From Emergomyces orientalis (lineage: Eukaryota > Ascomycota > Eurotiomycetes > Onygenales > Ajellomycetaceae), in assembly GCA_002110485.1 (NCBI GenBank), contig MOWL01000067.1:868001-932000 (forward strand): a DNA stretch of 64,000 bases. Direction: 5' to 3'. The notes beneath the pieces were generated by a model. The model worked only from the letters and a program-made list of their open reading frames with translations. It searched no databases and had not been told where the DNA came from. Of this stretch, positions 47,501-61,068 are shown one piece after another (position 1 is the first letter of the stretch; every line of letters begins with the position of its first letter). The position numbers were made by a program, and so were the translations under genes.

Positions 47501-49861
47501 CAGTATGAACTCGTGCACCGGAATCCGTACATCCGAAGTCGTCGTCGACACCCAAACAATTGGTCGAAAATCGTCAGAGAGAGCAGCATCGTCCAAGGTA
47601 GACTTGATTTCCGACTCAAGGCTGCAAGGATCGATAGGCGCGGTCCCCATGATGACATCTATGGACATTGACGAGTTATCCTCAGGGTCTCCATCTCTCA
47701 TTATACTTTTAAAGGCCAGTAGCGGCCAGAAATCCGCCCATATCGTGCGATCATCAACCATTATTTGCTCCTGAGCCACATCACAGCCACGCTGGGCAAC
47801 CGCATATGCTCCATACGCATTACTCCTGACAGCCACGACACGCGAGAGGCCCGGAACTCGGACGAATTTGTAATCCTTCAAACGAGTCTCTCCAGTTATT
47901 TTGGCGTCGGCATCCTTGATCTTGGCTCGTTTCTCTTTTCTCCAAGCAGACCCGGATTCAGTGCATATGATGATCGATCCGTCTTGGCCTACATCAACAT
48001 CTCGGACAGCCATGTGTGACTTCTTGATGGACCACACCCGAGACGGTTGAGGTAACGAATTTCGAATCTTGGCTGGGTTGGTTGTGGATGATGCTGTAGA
48101 GCTAGTATCCACCTTACGGCTAACATGAACGGTATAAACTTCACCAAAACTCGACATCGCGCAGATCGTATTTCCACCAGATGTGATTTTGGAAATGTGG
48201 TTGGTAGACAGCCCGTATCTCGTCGACATGAAACTATCCCTGATAAAGCTCGAGGCACCATCAAGGGGAAACACGATTTTAGAATAGCCATAGTGCGTAA
48301 AGACCCAAACGTCGTGGTTTTCGAGCAAACAGGTCGTGGCTCGATCGATTGCTGAAACCATGATAATGGGAGAACTGAACAGCGACGCCCCAACCCTCCG
48401 AGGAATCGTTTGTAACTCAAGAGAACGCGCATCAGCGTCGATAAGGCCTAGCTGGCCTTCATTCTTACCAAACGTGTATAAACCCGTGGGCGTAAAGACA
48501 ACGGAATGGATAGAAGAAGCGGCCGCACCAATAATGACTTCTTTCTTGAAAGGGTTGAAGATTTGCCGCGGGGTAGTTTGGATGGGCACATCGTTCTTGT
48601 GGTTGGTCTTGGGAAGTGCGTATCCCAGCTGACCATATTTATTACTTCCCCAGCTAAACACTTCTCCTTGCTCAGAGATGGCGATGGAATGGTCTTGGCC
48701 CAAAGCCAAAGCCATGACCTTCTTTCCAGCCAGACCGCCGCCCTCGATACAAACAAAAGTAAACCTCGTACCTTCGTCGCCAGTGCCCAGCCTTCCTCCC
48801 GGGCCAAATCCACAAATAAACAGATTCGACTCTGGATCGTTTGTGATGATTCCGGTGTGTAGCTTGGACATTACAATTTGTTGGTAGATGATAGGTCGGG
48901 CTCGTACCAGGGTAGGAATATCGGTGACAGAATCGATATCAGACTCTTCAACGTCGGGTTCCGATCCTCTACGTGCAGCGCGAATTACCTCATGTTCGCG
49001 GCTGAACCTGGATAACAAATGGTCCGGACGAGTCAAGCCGATCCGCTCCGGAAATTGGCGATCATCTTCATCACCAAGCCCAAGATTGAGGTTTTTGTTG
49101 CTACCAAAAGTGAATACCTCATCACCAAATATGTTGGTCAGAGGTTTTATATTGCCCCTGACCATATCATGATCGGTTTGAGGCGGGATTGAAGAATCGG
49201 TGGACGCGGAGTCATCTTCATCTGACATAGAGTCATACCCGGAAACCTGGTTGATATCTCGGGGTAAAATAGTTGCTCCAAAAACATCGAACGGGCTATT
49301 CCCCTCGCGATCCTTTATCTTGATCAGGCCACCAGATGGATGATGGACTCCTCCCGGTGTTCTAAAATCAGTAGCATCGCGAACATCCCTCGCAATCAGC
49401 GCTTGCGCAATGGTCACGTTCCCAGCATATAATGCGCGATGCAGCGCAGTCCATCCGCTTTCCTGATCCTGCGAGTATATATCCAGGAAGGGTACGTGCA
49501 GAAGCGCACTAGCAAATTCAACAGCCTGTTCATTCTGCGACGAAGCTATGAGGTGCAACAACGTGCGACCATACTGGTCCTTCGCATTAACATCGGCACG
49601 GGTCAGTATAACAGGCGCATTCCGCGTGGTTGTGGAGGGTTGTTTCTCGGACAATTGCTTCGGCGATGAAGCCGCAGTTGGTCGGGAACTTTTCAAGAAC
49701 GAGCTTGGAGAAGTCCCTAGCGCGGCCCCGGGGCTTCCATAGCCGGACAAAGCAGGCGTATTGCTTTTCCATTGCGTATGGGAACCACTGGCGTCTGCCA
49801 GGTACCGTCTGAAGCTTTGGACATCATCTTGGAGAAAATACTGCCAGAGTTTGCTACTCAT
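44595..49861 (-). CDS. IBtk-like ankyrin-RCC1-double BTB protein with Gly/Arg-rich tail, about 1712 aa
   Basis: Three exons on the minus strand, 49861-46753, 46697-46580 and 46506-44595, join in phase. Order: ankyrin repeats (about 90-200, with GRTLLHLIAS and SGWTALHRALYAGN), an RCC1-type propeller (about 240-600, with VFTFGSNKNLNLGLGD and VFSWGSNKYGQLGY), a first BTB (about 755-880, with VRIPVHEFIL), a second BTB (about 905-1000, with VVIELDGGELNAHSQIL), a helical BACK-like part, then about 600 disordered residues. This is the architecture of animal IBtk, a CUL3 ubiquitin-ligase adaptor, so a similar role is likely. The last 250 residues have glutamine tracts, a polyglycine run of about 20 and RG/RGG motifs typical of RNA-binding tails. 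The tail is carried by the same exon as conserved sequence, so it is not a separate gene. Confidence 0.88.
44936..44992 (-). repeat. Coding minisatellite, 12-bp unit encoding polyglycine
   Basis: About four to five copies of CCTCCACCTCCG on the plus strand, read as glycine codons on the minus strand near the C-terminus of the IBtk-like protein. Likely to vary in length between strains. Confidence 0.9.
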
Positions 49862-52800
49862 GTGCCTTTGTGTGGGACGGTGGCAGGATCCCGGATAAAG
49901 GATCCCCCAGTTATCGAATCCCCCGTATAGGGTTGAAACCGCGCTGTCGCCTCGACGGATCGCGGGATTGGTTCTGAAGGCTTGCTTTTTCTTCTTGCTG
50001 ACAGGGGCTGCGGAGAGCGGGTCAGGGTGCGAGATGGGGAATGGGAGGAGAGATCGAAGATTTCTCCTTCGACAGATGGATGTGTGCCTCTATGAATATA
50101 TAGCGATTCGATTGAGAGTTAATTCCGTTCCGACACAGATGATTGGCGTGGATAGAAGAAGCGGCGAAAGGTGGGAATCGGCTATTTTTTATAGCGCGGC
50201 GAGCGACGTTCGTCCTCTGTATCTCGATATAGTGCTCAATATTTGCCGAGGAAAACCAGTGTTGGTGTCAATGTAGACTGCGGACCAATGTGGCTGTCGA
50301 GAGGATGTTGTATTCCTGTATATTGTTGTTGTTTTGGTGGTGGAAGAGAAAGGAGATGGAGAAGACTGCGGAAGGATGAGGGAAGACTGGAGGTTACCGA
50401 TGAGGATGATGCCACGCCGCTTGACCAATCACAGCCCGCAATCCCCTCCATGAGGCCAGGCGAGAGGTCGAGAGCAATATTAACCATATTTATATACCGG
50501 GAGAATAATGGAGATAAGCTTGGAAGAAATGACTCTATGAGGGGTTTGAAATACCTACCCAGGTACCTATGTATATATGGAATATCGGGGACTGATTGGA
50601 TGTGGTTAGATTTCTCGGTCTACGTAGGTGTTTATCGACCACCTCACAAAATAGAGCTTAGGTGTATCTATATGCCGTGATGAGGGGCGATGAGGGGCGA
50701 TGAGCGAGATATAAATTATTGTGCACATTGATGGATATCTCAACCTTGCTTAAGTTAAAATTTGGTTATTCTTGAGAGCTCTGAGGAGATCTTCTCGTTA
50801 ATTCAGACGATTTATTATATTACATATCTCGCTGAGCAACCAATAAAAAACTAACCTTTTGGCTTCCAGAGTGGGCAAATGAAGATGAAACAATCACAAT
50901 TCATTCTGGACGAAAACACAAAAGGAAAATAAAATAGAATTAGATCTTAAGTTTGAGTAGGAATATATGTTAATGTACTTATGATGATGATGATGAAAAA
51001 AAACTCAGTCGTATAATACTTACAAGCCAAAGGCATGACACCGTGTACCTACTGCTTTCAATCGCTTCCCGTTGACATCCATCCTTGTTCAGCAAGTTCG
51101 GCAGCCGTCATTTGGTCTCCCATTTCTTGAGATGAAACAAACTCAAGAGTTTCTGCACAAGGCCGCTCTCGCATCGACCTCTCATTCTACCTTGCTCATT
51201 AAGGATGATAAAATGCACTGATGCTAGAAACCTGGTTGTGTCGGAATAAGTATTCTCAACCACAGGGGGGCATCACTAAGGTCCCTGTTTTCATACATTT
51301 GACGCTTCCAAGCGCTCGGGGATTCCGTTCATGAGTAAACACAAACACACAACGCAACGCCACGCAATGCGGCTCGATTTTATTGCTGGGTATTTAGCCT
51401 GTTTCATGTAGAGTATATCATTTCCAGGCACCTACGTACATGAGTGGTACCTCCCCCATGTCCAAAATAAATAAATAAAAAAAGAATTGAAAATGATAGG
51501 CAGCACTGTTATTTGATTAGTGACGGCAGATGAGAAAATAGCAGCCTGGCCAAATAACAGCAAGAAGAAGAAATGCAAAGTCGTTCCTCGGGGGGGTATG
51601 TATGCACCTCTACAGATTGTTATATCTCATTTTGCCCGCATTGGCTGTGTGGCCGGTGTGGTTGGCTGCGATTGTCGAGTTGAACGGACTGGCCTCAGGA
51701 AGAGGCTCGATCAAGCACTTCGAGCCTATTCGAAGAAGTCGAGATCGATCAACCGCTAGAAATCGGAAAATAGCTCTGCCTAGCAGTGTCTGGCAAGAAG
51801 GAGATAAGAAAGAAGCAAAAATGACGCCCGTGCCCCTCGCGTCTTCGAGCTGGGTTGGCCAGCCCCCAGGCAGCGACTCGCTTGTTCACTCACTGCTCAG
51901 AGTTGCTGGTTAAGTCCTTTTGAAGCCATTCGTTGGCAAAGAGAACATTTACGCTGCAGCTAATCCGACGACCATGGTTTCAACCCTCGACAAGGAAACA
52001 AAGAGGAAAGAGAGAAAGAAGAGAATAAGGGAACAGAGAGCAGCCAAGACCACGACGAGCCGCAACTAAACTACACAGAGGCCAGCACAAAAGCAGCTAG
52101 CAGCGAGTCATTGATCTGATGGAGATTTTCCCTGGCGACTGGTCAAGCTTGCACCGCACGAGACCAGACCAGACTGGGCAGTCAGTCAGCCAGTCACGGG
52201 CTGTGGACCAGCTTCGAGGGTTGCACCGCGGGCTTCTCGTCACGTCCCTTGAAACCCGGACCGGATTTTTTTTTGGCGTTTTTTTTTTAAAAAAAAAAAA
52301 GTAGCCATGAATGGATAGCTATTTTCTCGTTCGAGGAATTCTCCGTGGATAATGAAGAACTGACACGTTTCGAGGAATTTAAATGGGCTTGGGTATGACG
52401 GGTAATCGTTGAGCTGTGTTACGACATATATGTAGTAATCCGTCCATACATGCCTCTCTTATCACTTGACTGGCTTGGGTTACCTACCTAACAATCAGTA
52501 CAGGTACGTAATTTTAGGGAGCTATATCAAAACCTCGAGCCTATAAAAGAGGGCAACGAATTTGCTGCATCACTCACTGATCATTAAACACGTCTATATT
52601 TGTGGACTTGGCCTTGCCATGGTTGAGATGAGAATAAGAGGAATAGTTTCATTTGCCTGGGGAAGTTATTCATTCTGTCTTTCTTCTACTTCTCTCTGCT
52701 TCTTCTCTCTTCTTCTTCTTTCTTCCTCCTCCTCTTCTTCTTCTTCTTCTTCCTCGAGCCGTGACTGGAAGCTACAGGATAAATTTTCCCGCAGTTGAAT

Positions 52801-55149
52801 AGGGCTTATGCAATTTAAAGATCCAGATTTTGATTACTGTTTCTTGAAACACGAGATTTCTCCTCCAACTGGGAAATCACTCCTAATTCCTAGCTTCGTT
52901 AACTGTTAACAGGTGCCTTTATGCACAGGTACCACGCTGTTCACCGCTGATAAAGAATAATGCCGACATACCTGGCGCCAGATATGAGCCACCAGGTTTT
53001 TTGTCCAGGTAACTGCCTACTTGGTACAGCACACTCCAGGGCTAGGACCTCTAAATGACAGTGTCCCCTTGCATTGTTCATGTGGTTTGTGTGGGTGTAG
53101 CTACCAAAAAAATAAAATAAAATAAAAATTTAAAAATTTAAAAAAATAATTTAGGGCAGATGGGCTTCATGTAAACACCCAGCAGCAAGCGGAAGGGCGT
53201 TGTGTGGAGAAATTAATGTGGAGGGGGAGAGGATCTACAAGCTGCGGGCGCTCTTGAGACCTCAACGAGAAGCCCATCTCTCTAACCATGCTCCGTGCTG
53301 CAGGCAGTGACGGGGCTAGTCAAACGATGATAGAGCAGTGAAGGTGAATAGCTGATTGGGGGGAAATGGCTCAGTTAAAACCCGACACCGGATAGTGTCG
53401 TTTGGTGGACAGTGTGTACGGCGCATGGGATAACGGGTTTGCGGGTGAAGCCAGCATGCATGGGCGAGGCAACCAGTGCGGTAGAGGAGCCTGGGCATCT
53501 GCCTCGTCTGAGTCGTATGGATTCTGGAGTCTGGGGTGTGCTGATGGTGGTGAAATGCGTGTCTGTCCAGCGTCTAACCGCTTGTTACCCTGTAAGATTG
53601 TGGGTGTGGGTGATTGGGGGAGGTTCTGGTAGTGTTTGGTGAAGGGAGAAACTGGCATTGATTGTGTTTTGGGTTGGTGCTGAGATTCGGGGGCAAGAGA
53701 GAGAAGAATCACTATCCAGGTGTATATCTGCGTATCTAGTTGATCTACCTTTTAACTCTAACAATGTCTGTCTGTCTGTATGCTGAGTGCGTGATATTGC
53801 TCTCAGATGACTGATGGGATGGCGTAAGTATCAGGAAATACGTTGATAATACTGTACTACACCATACCATACGCATTATATATTTCGCCGATATGCGGCT
53901 GCTCTGTGCCGAAGCTGTAATCGGAACATCCTATTGGCGAAATCAAGGTTCATGCAAGCCGCAGTCTTACAAGCTGTATGGTACTGGTATATATTGTACG
54001 GTACCATACTCTGAAACAAGGCTGGCTGTTTTGGAGCGATGACACCACTGGGAAAGTATCTCTGGGCTGGATGACATAAAGCTCGACACAACCAAAAAAA
54101 AACAAAGAGAGATAGATGGGAAGACGGGCAATGAAAGAGTAAAAACAATAGCCATTTTGAATATCCTGGGGGCTATCAATGATTGATCTTAGACAGGCAG
54201 AACAATACTGATTTGCAGCCCTTTTCTAATTACTAGTATATATTTATTTAACTATATATAATAACAGCCCTTAGTTATAGTTATCTAACTGCCTGACTGT
54301 GCCTGTTTGGTTGGCGCCGGCTTTTCGAGTCAGCTGTGTGCGTCACTCGCTGTTTACTGCTTTTTGCTGCTCCAAACCTCCCGTATTTCTCCCTGTCTCC
54401 CCCAAACTTCAAACCTCAACCTCATCTTGCACCGTCAACCTCCCACACTATCACCCATCCCTCCTCCTGTTGCTCCTTGTTTTCCTCTCCCCTCCCTTTA
54501 AGCAAGTGGCAGTACTCCGGAAGATGTGCCACTAAAGTGTTGTTCCCCCGCATTGGGAGGAATCCACTGCCCATCTTCTGTTCTTAGGGTGGAGAAATAT
54601 CTCGAGATCCAGCGCTATCTCCTCTTCCTTGATGCCACACCCTGTAACATACCCCAAACTACCCAATATCTGCCTGTATCGACTGTTGCCTGAGCTCTCT
54701 GTGCTATCACAATAATGTTCACTGCAACGGCTGCGCTCTTGCCTTTGTCAATCTCTGTTCTCTTTAGCTGTGCCTCATAAGGCTATCTGTCTATCATCTA
54801 TCTCTAGCCGCCACTGCGTATCAACCTATAGGTGCCGCTCCGTTTGTTGTCAAGTATCGTTAACATGGACAGCTATCAAACGCATAAACCCGATACCTTT
54901 TTTCCTCCTGCCTGAAAATAACCCTCTTTCTGCAACCTACCTTCTTCTCCCGACAACACCATTTAACGTTCCCTCCAGCCCTCACACGACCCACACCGGA
55001 TTCTACTCATCTATCACGACGAATAACAAACCTGTGGTTTCGAGACTCTGCCCGGACTACCCGGAGGGCCTTTAGGGGTCAACTCTATTGGTAACGTCGG
55101 ATTTGATTCATTCCTCCAATTTTTGCTTCCGAATCAGTACCAAGAAATA
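49862..55149. other. Large gene-free divergent region between IBtk-like gene and ATG13
   Basis: About 5.3 kb, the longest interval in the window. It holds GATGAGGGGC tandem copies near 50678-50702, an ATACCTACCCAGGTACCTAT word at about 50551-50570, a TTC/CTC-rich repeat at about 52700-52752 and AAAAT repeats near 53107-53147. Pyrimidine-rich sequence before 55150 is probably the ATG13 leader. The short open frames show no family features, codon bias or splice-supported extension, so I list no gene. A long non-coding transcript or strain-specific gene remnants cannot be excluded. Confidence 0.5.
52700..52752. repeat. Imperfect (TTC)n/(CTC)n repeat
   Basis: A pyrimidine trinucleotide tract of about 50 bp, with TTC and CTC units and a few interruptions. 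Confidence 0.85.
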
Positions 55150-58100
55150 ATGCATCAACATCCTCGTCCTCCACCGGCAACGGCGTCTCCCGCCAACTCT
55201 CCCACGACCAACCCAGCTCGCACCAACAATCCTCGAGATCGAAATGCTGAGTCAAATGCTTCACAGGCTGAGGTTGGTCCCGTAAATACCGCAACAGGAC
55301 TTGGAATTGAGCATGAAGCTGAAATGTTCGCCCAGGTTCCGTCAACTGTAGCTCCTGCTAGGGATATTATTGCAAAGTTAAACCAGATCGTTCAAGTGAG
55401 TTGCATTGGTTTACCAGGTTACCTTTGGGAATAATGGCTGGATAAATGCTGAATTCATGTTCTTTCTCTTATCATAGCAATATCACACGAAAGCTGCCTT
55501 AATAATACTACACTCCCGAGTCGAGTTACCACCTACATATAACAAAGATTCGGATATGAAGAGGGTGAACAGATGGGTACGTTTCATTTCTCTTTCGGTT
55601 ATGGCCTCTATTTAGCTCCTCGCTTCACAACAATATAATAACGATTGGACTCCATTGGTACAGTTTAATGTTGAGCTCGACGAAACCGATGTTCTCAGAG
55701 ACGATCTACGAACATGGAAGGGCTGTGACACCACGGATCGTCGCCCTCCGCCGATGGTTATTGAGACCTACCTCGATCCAGACGAGTTGACGCATAATCA
55801 GAGCCTTGTGATTCTTGATGACCATGGGAAACGTTGGGATGTCCTCGAAGCTCTTGATGCCTCATTTTCTTATAGAGGATCTCAGGATACTAGATATAGT
55901 AGAGTCATTCTAGAAAGGTGGAAAGTTGAACTTGGAGATGCATCAAGCGATCTACCTGCCGATCTCGGCTCTATACTCCCCACTGTCTACAAGAAAAGCA
56001 TCGTACTGTTTAGATCTCTTTTTACGTATTCCCGGTTCCTCCCCGCTTGGAAATTCTCCAAACGACAAACGACAATGCGATCAAACCCGAGTCTGCCTAT
56101 CCGCTACAGAATATACAAAGGATCCCGCTCAGAAACACATCAGGGGCTTGACCCTTTGAGCGTCCCGTTCTACGATGACGCTGGTAAAACCACTGAAACT
56201 TTCTCGTTCGGCGTTACTGAGTCTCCTGCCGGCCCGTTTTCTGTTCAAGTAACATATCGAATGAACTGTGACTTCAGGGTAGACGACTCCGAAGCGTTAC
56301 TGAGTTCGAGGTTCATGGGTGCCGACGACACATACTTCAGGCCCTCTCTTCCCTCCGAGGATCGCTTCCCCGGTGGAGCACAAGAGGTTGGATCCCTGCC
56401 TGTTGCCAGACGAGAGGACGATCGTCCTGACAACGCCCAGGCTTACGGTAGTTTGTCGACTTTCCATCACGCAATTCCTGCAACGGGGGTTAGCCCATTG
56501 TCCGCCCTTCGAGCGGCTAGAGAGTTTGGAGCTGGATCGTCTGGATCCCCGATATCACCCCCTTCACCCAAACCTGGACAAGCAAAGCCAGGTATCCGAC
56601 CCCGGGATGTTGCCCACTCTGCCCACAGAAAACCTTCGATTTCATTCCCCCCTTTCAAAGCTCCACCTCTTTCCGCGTCTCCGTCGCTTGTTGACCCTGC
56701 TGTTGGATCTCCCAGAAATGCACCTGGTCGAACAGGGCCAGTGAATGTCCCATCTGATAGCAAAACCATGCCCCCTCCTGCCAGTGCTGCTTCTGTCTCA
56801 CGAAAATCTACCTACGTTTCCTCCGAAAACGCCATTGCTTCGTCTGGGTCTGGTTCCCCCCGACCTGCCCCGATCTCGAAATACACCAGCTCATTCACCC
56901 ATCGAAGAGGGAGATTGTCATCTGGTGGGATAAGCAAGACAGACGACGATAACACCTCTAGTGGGAGGGCCAGCACTACCTCGTCCACTGCCCAGCCGAG
57001 CTCCGGAATTATTGCGGAGCCTGGAGGTGCCAGCTCCGACTCCTTACACGGAGATGAAGGTAATATTGGGGAGTTCCTCAAGATGCTTGACATGCGAAAA
57101 GACCTGCTTAGCCCCTCCGATCCCGCCACGATGGATGCGTCGACTCGGAGGACTGCGGTTGCTCTCACGCGATTTCAAAAGATGAAAGAATCAAACGCAG
57201 CCTTGTCTGATTCCATGTCGTCTTCACTCGTCCTCCATCGGTCGTCCATCTCATCAAGTAGACAACTCCCCAGCGTTCCACCCATGATTGCTGGTACATC
57301 AATCTCAACAGCATCGTCTCCAGGTAAACCAATTTCGCCGCATACGCCACATACACCCGCCATCCCCTCTCGTCTCAGCTCGAACAGTATCATCGACTAC
57401 TCCCACCAAGATCGCTCAGACAATCGACGCCATCGTCTCTCTCATGAATCCCACGGGTCGCTTCTGGAGGAAGCACCCAGTGAAGAAACCACAATGGAAC
57501 CCGCCGCCCCTAATTCTAACGTCAACGCAATTGACATACCCACATCTCCCCGCCCTTTCATTCCCAGCTATCGACGTTCAAGTTCTGCCGCTCAAAGAAG
57601 GTCCAATGCAACCCTCGACGATGAGACAGGTGACTTCCTACCTTTCGGAATGCGAAGTCTAAGCCTCGGAGCGGAAGATAGATCACCTCTCAGCCTGAGC
57701 GCGCTAGTGCGCCAACAAGAATTGGACAATGAGGCCCCTGCACCCGATTTGCTTCAAAGCAACCAACCACAGCTGACGTGTGACGCCTCAAACAACCCCG
57801 ACGACACTACCACCTCAGCCCAGTACCGCACTCCCAGCACCACTTCTAACCATCCCTATCAGCCGCGATTCTCCCAGCAGCGCGGCAGAGGCTCCACAGG
57901 ACATGCTCACTCGCACAGCTCGGCATCCAGCAGTCTAGGGCGCGGAAACGCCCTTCCCTCATCTCACGGGACTGAGCGTGATCGTGACGCTTACCATGGT
58001 AGCGGTAGCAATAGCGGTATGTTTACGAATACAGACTCGCGCCGTGGGCTAGGCAGTGGCGGGACCGGACAACGGTTAGGTTTCACCCGCCACCATGGAC

Positions 58101-58309
58101 CACCATCATCGAGTAATTTCGAAGAGGATGAGCCGTTGCTCTTTACCATGAGCGACTTTGGTATTGCACGGGGTAGTCTGGACGCCGGGGGGAGGGGAAG
58201 TGTAAATGGAGCTGATTCATCTGGGCCGGGCACGGGGACCAGCGGATCAAGGCGTGGAAGTGGACGACGGGGACCCTCTAGCGGCGGCGGGTTTCATGCT
58301 TGGCAATGA
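55150..58309 (+). CDS. ATG13: Atg13, regulatory subunit of the Atg1 autophagy kinase complex, about 996 aa
   Basis: Three exons, 55150-55395, 55478-55576 and 55664-58309, all join in phase 0. After a Pro/Asn-rich head, the HORMA domain (about 65-310) carries the family hallmarks: LNQIVQ followed by QYHTKAALIILHSRV, PPTYNKDSDMKRVNRW and FNVELDETDVL. The remaining two-thirds is disordered and Ser/Pro-rich, as in other Atg13 proteins, where this region binds Atg1 and Atg17 and is phosphorylated by TORC1. Near residues 465-485 an EFLKMLDMRKDL segment and a later DDETGDFLPFGMRSLSL block look conserved and may be the Atg1- and Atg17-binding parts. The protein starts autophagosome formation at the vacuole. 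It is divergent from the IBtk-like gene across a 5.3 kb gap. Identification is firm. Confidence 0.95.
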
Positions 58310-59948
58310 AAAAACAGTAGCGGTTGCACATGTCTATGTATACCTGCGAGGCCGGAAGGGAAATTTTGAAAGCTTGCATTACTGAACGGGGAAAGGGAAA
58401 CCTCTGACGCCGCTTGAACCGAAATTATTCATCTGCCATGCTTTGTCCATCTCGGGTATATTGTCCAATTTTACTAGCACCTGTCCGTTGACGGAGTCAA
58501 TGCCTCGCCTACCCTAACCACAACTATCGCCAGTCAATTGGATCTTCACACATTCCTCACGCTTATAACACGCACACGATGTAGATTTTACCTACATAAC
58601 CCAAACTTACCATACCCCTACCCTACCAGTTAAATCTTCGATATCATACCTTACAATTTGGCTCCCTTGGCTATTCGGCGTTTCTATTCTATTTTATTTT
58701 ATTTCCTTTTCATTTTCATTTATTGCACTAACTAGAACCCCTTTTTTCACCAACAAGTCGGCGCTTTTATTCATCTATCTTATGTGTTTTGTTTAATCAC
58801 ATAGTTTTATCTAGCTCTCCATCCCGCCGGCTTGTGCCTATATTTGGGCATATTTGTGTTTTATGGATAGCCCAAATTTCTTTTCACTTTTAAGGTTACG
58901 TAACTTTATATTGATCTCTCTGATCTGAGGGATGGGAGATGGAGTTGGAGATGAAAAAATCAGCCAGCAAGGGTTTCAAAATTTGAATATATCATTTTCT
59001 TTCTGTTTCCTCTTTCTCACTTTGTCGTTTTAATTATTTTTTTCATAAATTTATATTGTCTATTCCCTTTGGCGTTTTTGCAGCTCATCTTGATTTATGA
59101 TTTGATTTCGGATGATTTTATTGGATGGTGGGTCTCTGATTTCATCGCTCAGTTTTTATTATTGTTTAAAGCTGCAAATATTGCTTTATTTCCAGGTTTT
59201 CAAACATTTTTTGTTTATCTACCTTTATTGTTTGGTATTTTCTTATTGAATCAGGTGATCTGGTCTACTCTCTAATGTTCTATATATACTCACTATAAGG
59301 ATCAGGAGTTAGTGATTCTTTTCGTGTCTCTTTTCTCATTCATACTTTTATATATCTCACACTATGCCTCCGATTCTGAGTCCGTTTGTTTCCGCCTTGT
59401 TATTTAAATTCATAAATTTTTTCGATTTGAGGCGGGGCCTCTGGTTTTGTTCTCATTTTGTTTCATTGCTTTTATCTACGTAGTTATAAATAGAATGAAT
59501 GGAAATTTGAAACTCAACTCAAAAATAAATACTAGAGTGCAAGGAGATTTGGTCATATATTTTGTTTTCTAGCAAAATTTGTAAAGATTTTCATCCCAGT
59601 AGTTTTTTTTTTTCAAGTTTTTTCGTCTATATATCTTCGGTTCCTCAAAAAAGCAGACTAGATGGCTGCGGGGAAGCATTCAAGAGGGACCATAAGGCTT
59701 CACCTCAGGCGCGACGACGCAACTTAATATATGGTGAAAAGGGAATGAATGTACATCTACTTGTTTTCAAACTACTAGTACATATTAACAACCTGTAACT
59801 ACCGAGGGGAAGTTTGTTGGAAGCTGAGCATTTGGGATCGCCCGAGTGCGGGGATAACCATCAACCATTTAAGTCAAATCGATTAAGCCACAACTCATAT
59901 CGGTTTCCAGTATCTATATTCATTCATCTGGAAATTGTCCCAGGCATT
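58310..59948. other. Intergenic region, ATG13 to cupin gene
   Basis: About 1.6 kb, strongly T-rich. Hydrophobic short open frames (for example about 59069-59275) lack an ATG start and arise from T-rich composition. No gene is supported. Confidence 0.5.
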
Positions 59949-61068
59949 ATGTCGCCCACAATAACTCAGCCAGGGGAAAGATTCTACCTGCAGCCCACCT
60001 CCTACTCACCCAACAGCCCCTTGCCAGTTCTCTTATATCGGAACGTGCTTCCAAAGCCACATTCCGCCAGCACCACGACCGAGTTTTTGGAGCGGAATAC
60101 GTGGGAGAAGAGGGTGGGTTTTACCGCCTTCTCTGGTTTCATGATAAATTAAAAGACAGAGGGCCGCTACGTGCCAGACACTGGTTTATATTGAACCCTA
60201 TTGATTTTGACCTTGGATCTTGTCATACTTCTTCCTCCCCTGGGGAGCGGGTTATGCTCTGTATATTTCTAGCGCATACATTCGACCCATTTTAACATAA
60301 CAAATATTTGAATGATTTCTAGGGAATATTTGGCCATTTCCCTACTCCTCATTTCCATCCGAATACACATGAGTGCTATGGTGGGTGCCCCGACCGTTCC
60401 CCTCCAATTAGCATTCGCGATAAACTTGACTCAGAGATAAAACCATGTTTTGTGTGAATATATGGTCATAACGGACCGACAACTAACATCATAAACTTTA
60501 TAAAACAGGCATATTCCAAGGGTCATCCACTCTGCGCATAGGCAGTGGAAAATATGACAGCCACAGCTCTGGCATTTTTGTCCCAGTGGCCGCCGGTGAC
60601 GTCATCGTCATCCCCGCCGGGATCACGCACAGCTGCGTCGAAAGCGCCAATGATTATCACTATGTAGGCGTTTATCCAAAAGTGGGTTCATTCGCGTGTA
60701 TAGTTGTATGATTATATACTCCCCCCTCCGCAGGCGCTATACGAAACGCGATTTCCTTTATTTATAACTCCTCCCACAATCCCCTTTAAATCTGACCCAC
60801 ATAACACACCGTACATCGTACATACTACTAAAAGTTCTCACCTTGGTTAACTTTTTGTTTACAGAACGCACCCCACTGGCGTAATGAATTTGGCAAAGAC
60901 CCCGTTGATTTGGTTGCGGTGAGGAAAGAGACGTCCGCAGTGGAGATGCCAGAAGCAGATCCTGTTTATGGGACAGATGGGCCACTGATGTATTTGTGGA
61001 CCGCCGCAGCGGAGCAGGCGTCAAAGCGGTTGATGAAGGTAGGAACGGAGCCGTTGGGGCGGCTTTGA
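59949..61068 (+). CDS. Small YjlB-like cupin protein, 199 aa
   Basis: Four exons, 59949-60113, 60323-60380, 60509-60681 and 60865-61068, join in phase and yield a complete cupin. Cupin motif 1 is PHFHPNTHECYG (His65, His67, Glu72) and motif 2 is GDVIVIPAGITHSC, together giving the usual His/Glu metal site. The segment YVGVYPKNAPHW after motif 2 resembles the VGAYP-GQ-WD block of YjlB-type cupins. Many fungi carry such genes; the reaction is unknown. The introns (209, 128 and 183 bp) are longer than in other genes here, and the first donor, GTGGGT, is weak. It is the last confident gene on the right side. A 243-codon open frame on the opposite strand overlaps exon 4 and is a shadow. Confidence 0.8.

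Noticed and set aside
53371..53712. 113-codon minus-strand frame in the 5.3 kb gap
   Set aside because: Its composition is Pro/Ser-rich without motif, and overlapping plus-strand frames of similar length exist, as expected of non-coding GC-richer sequence.
59069..59275. Hydrophobic 68-codon open frame
   Set aside because: There is no ATG start, and it is produced by T-rich sequence that gives Phe and Leu codons.
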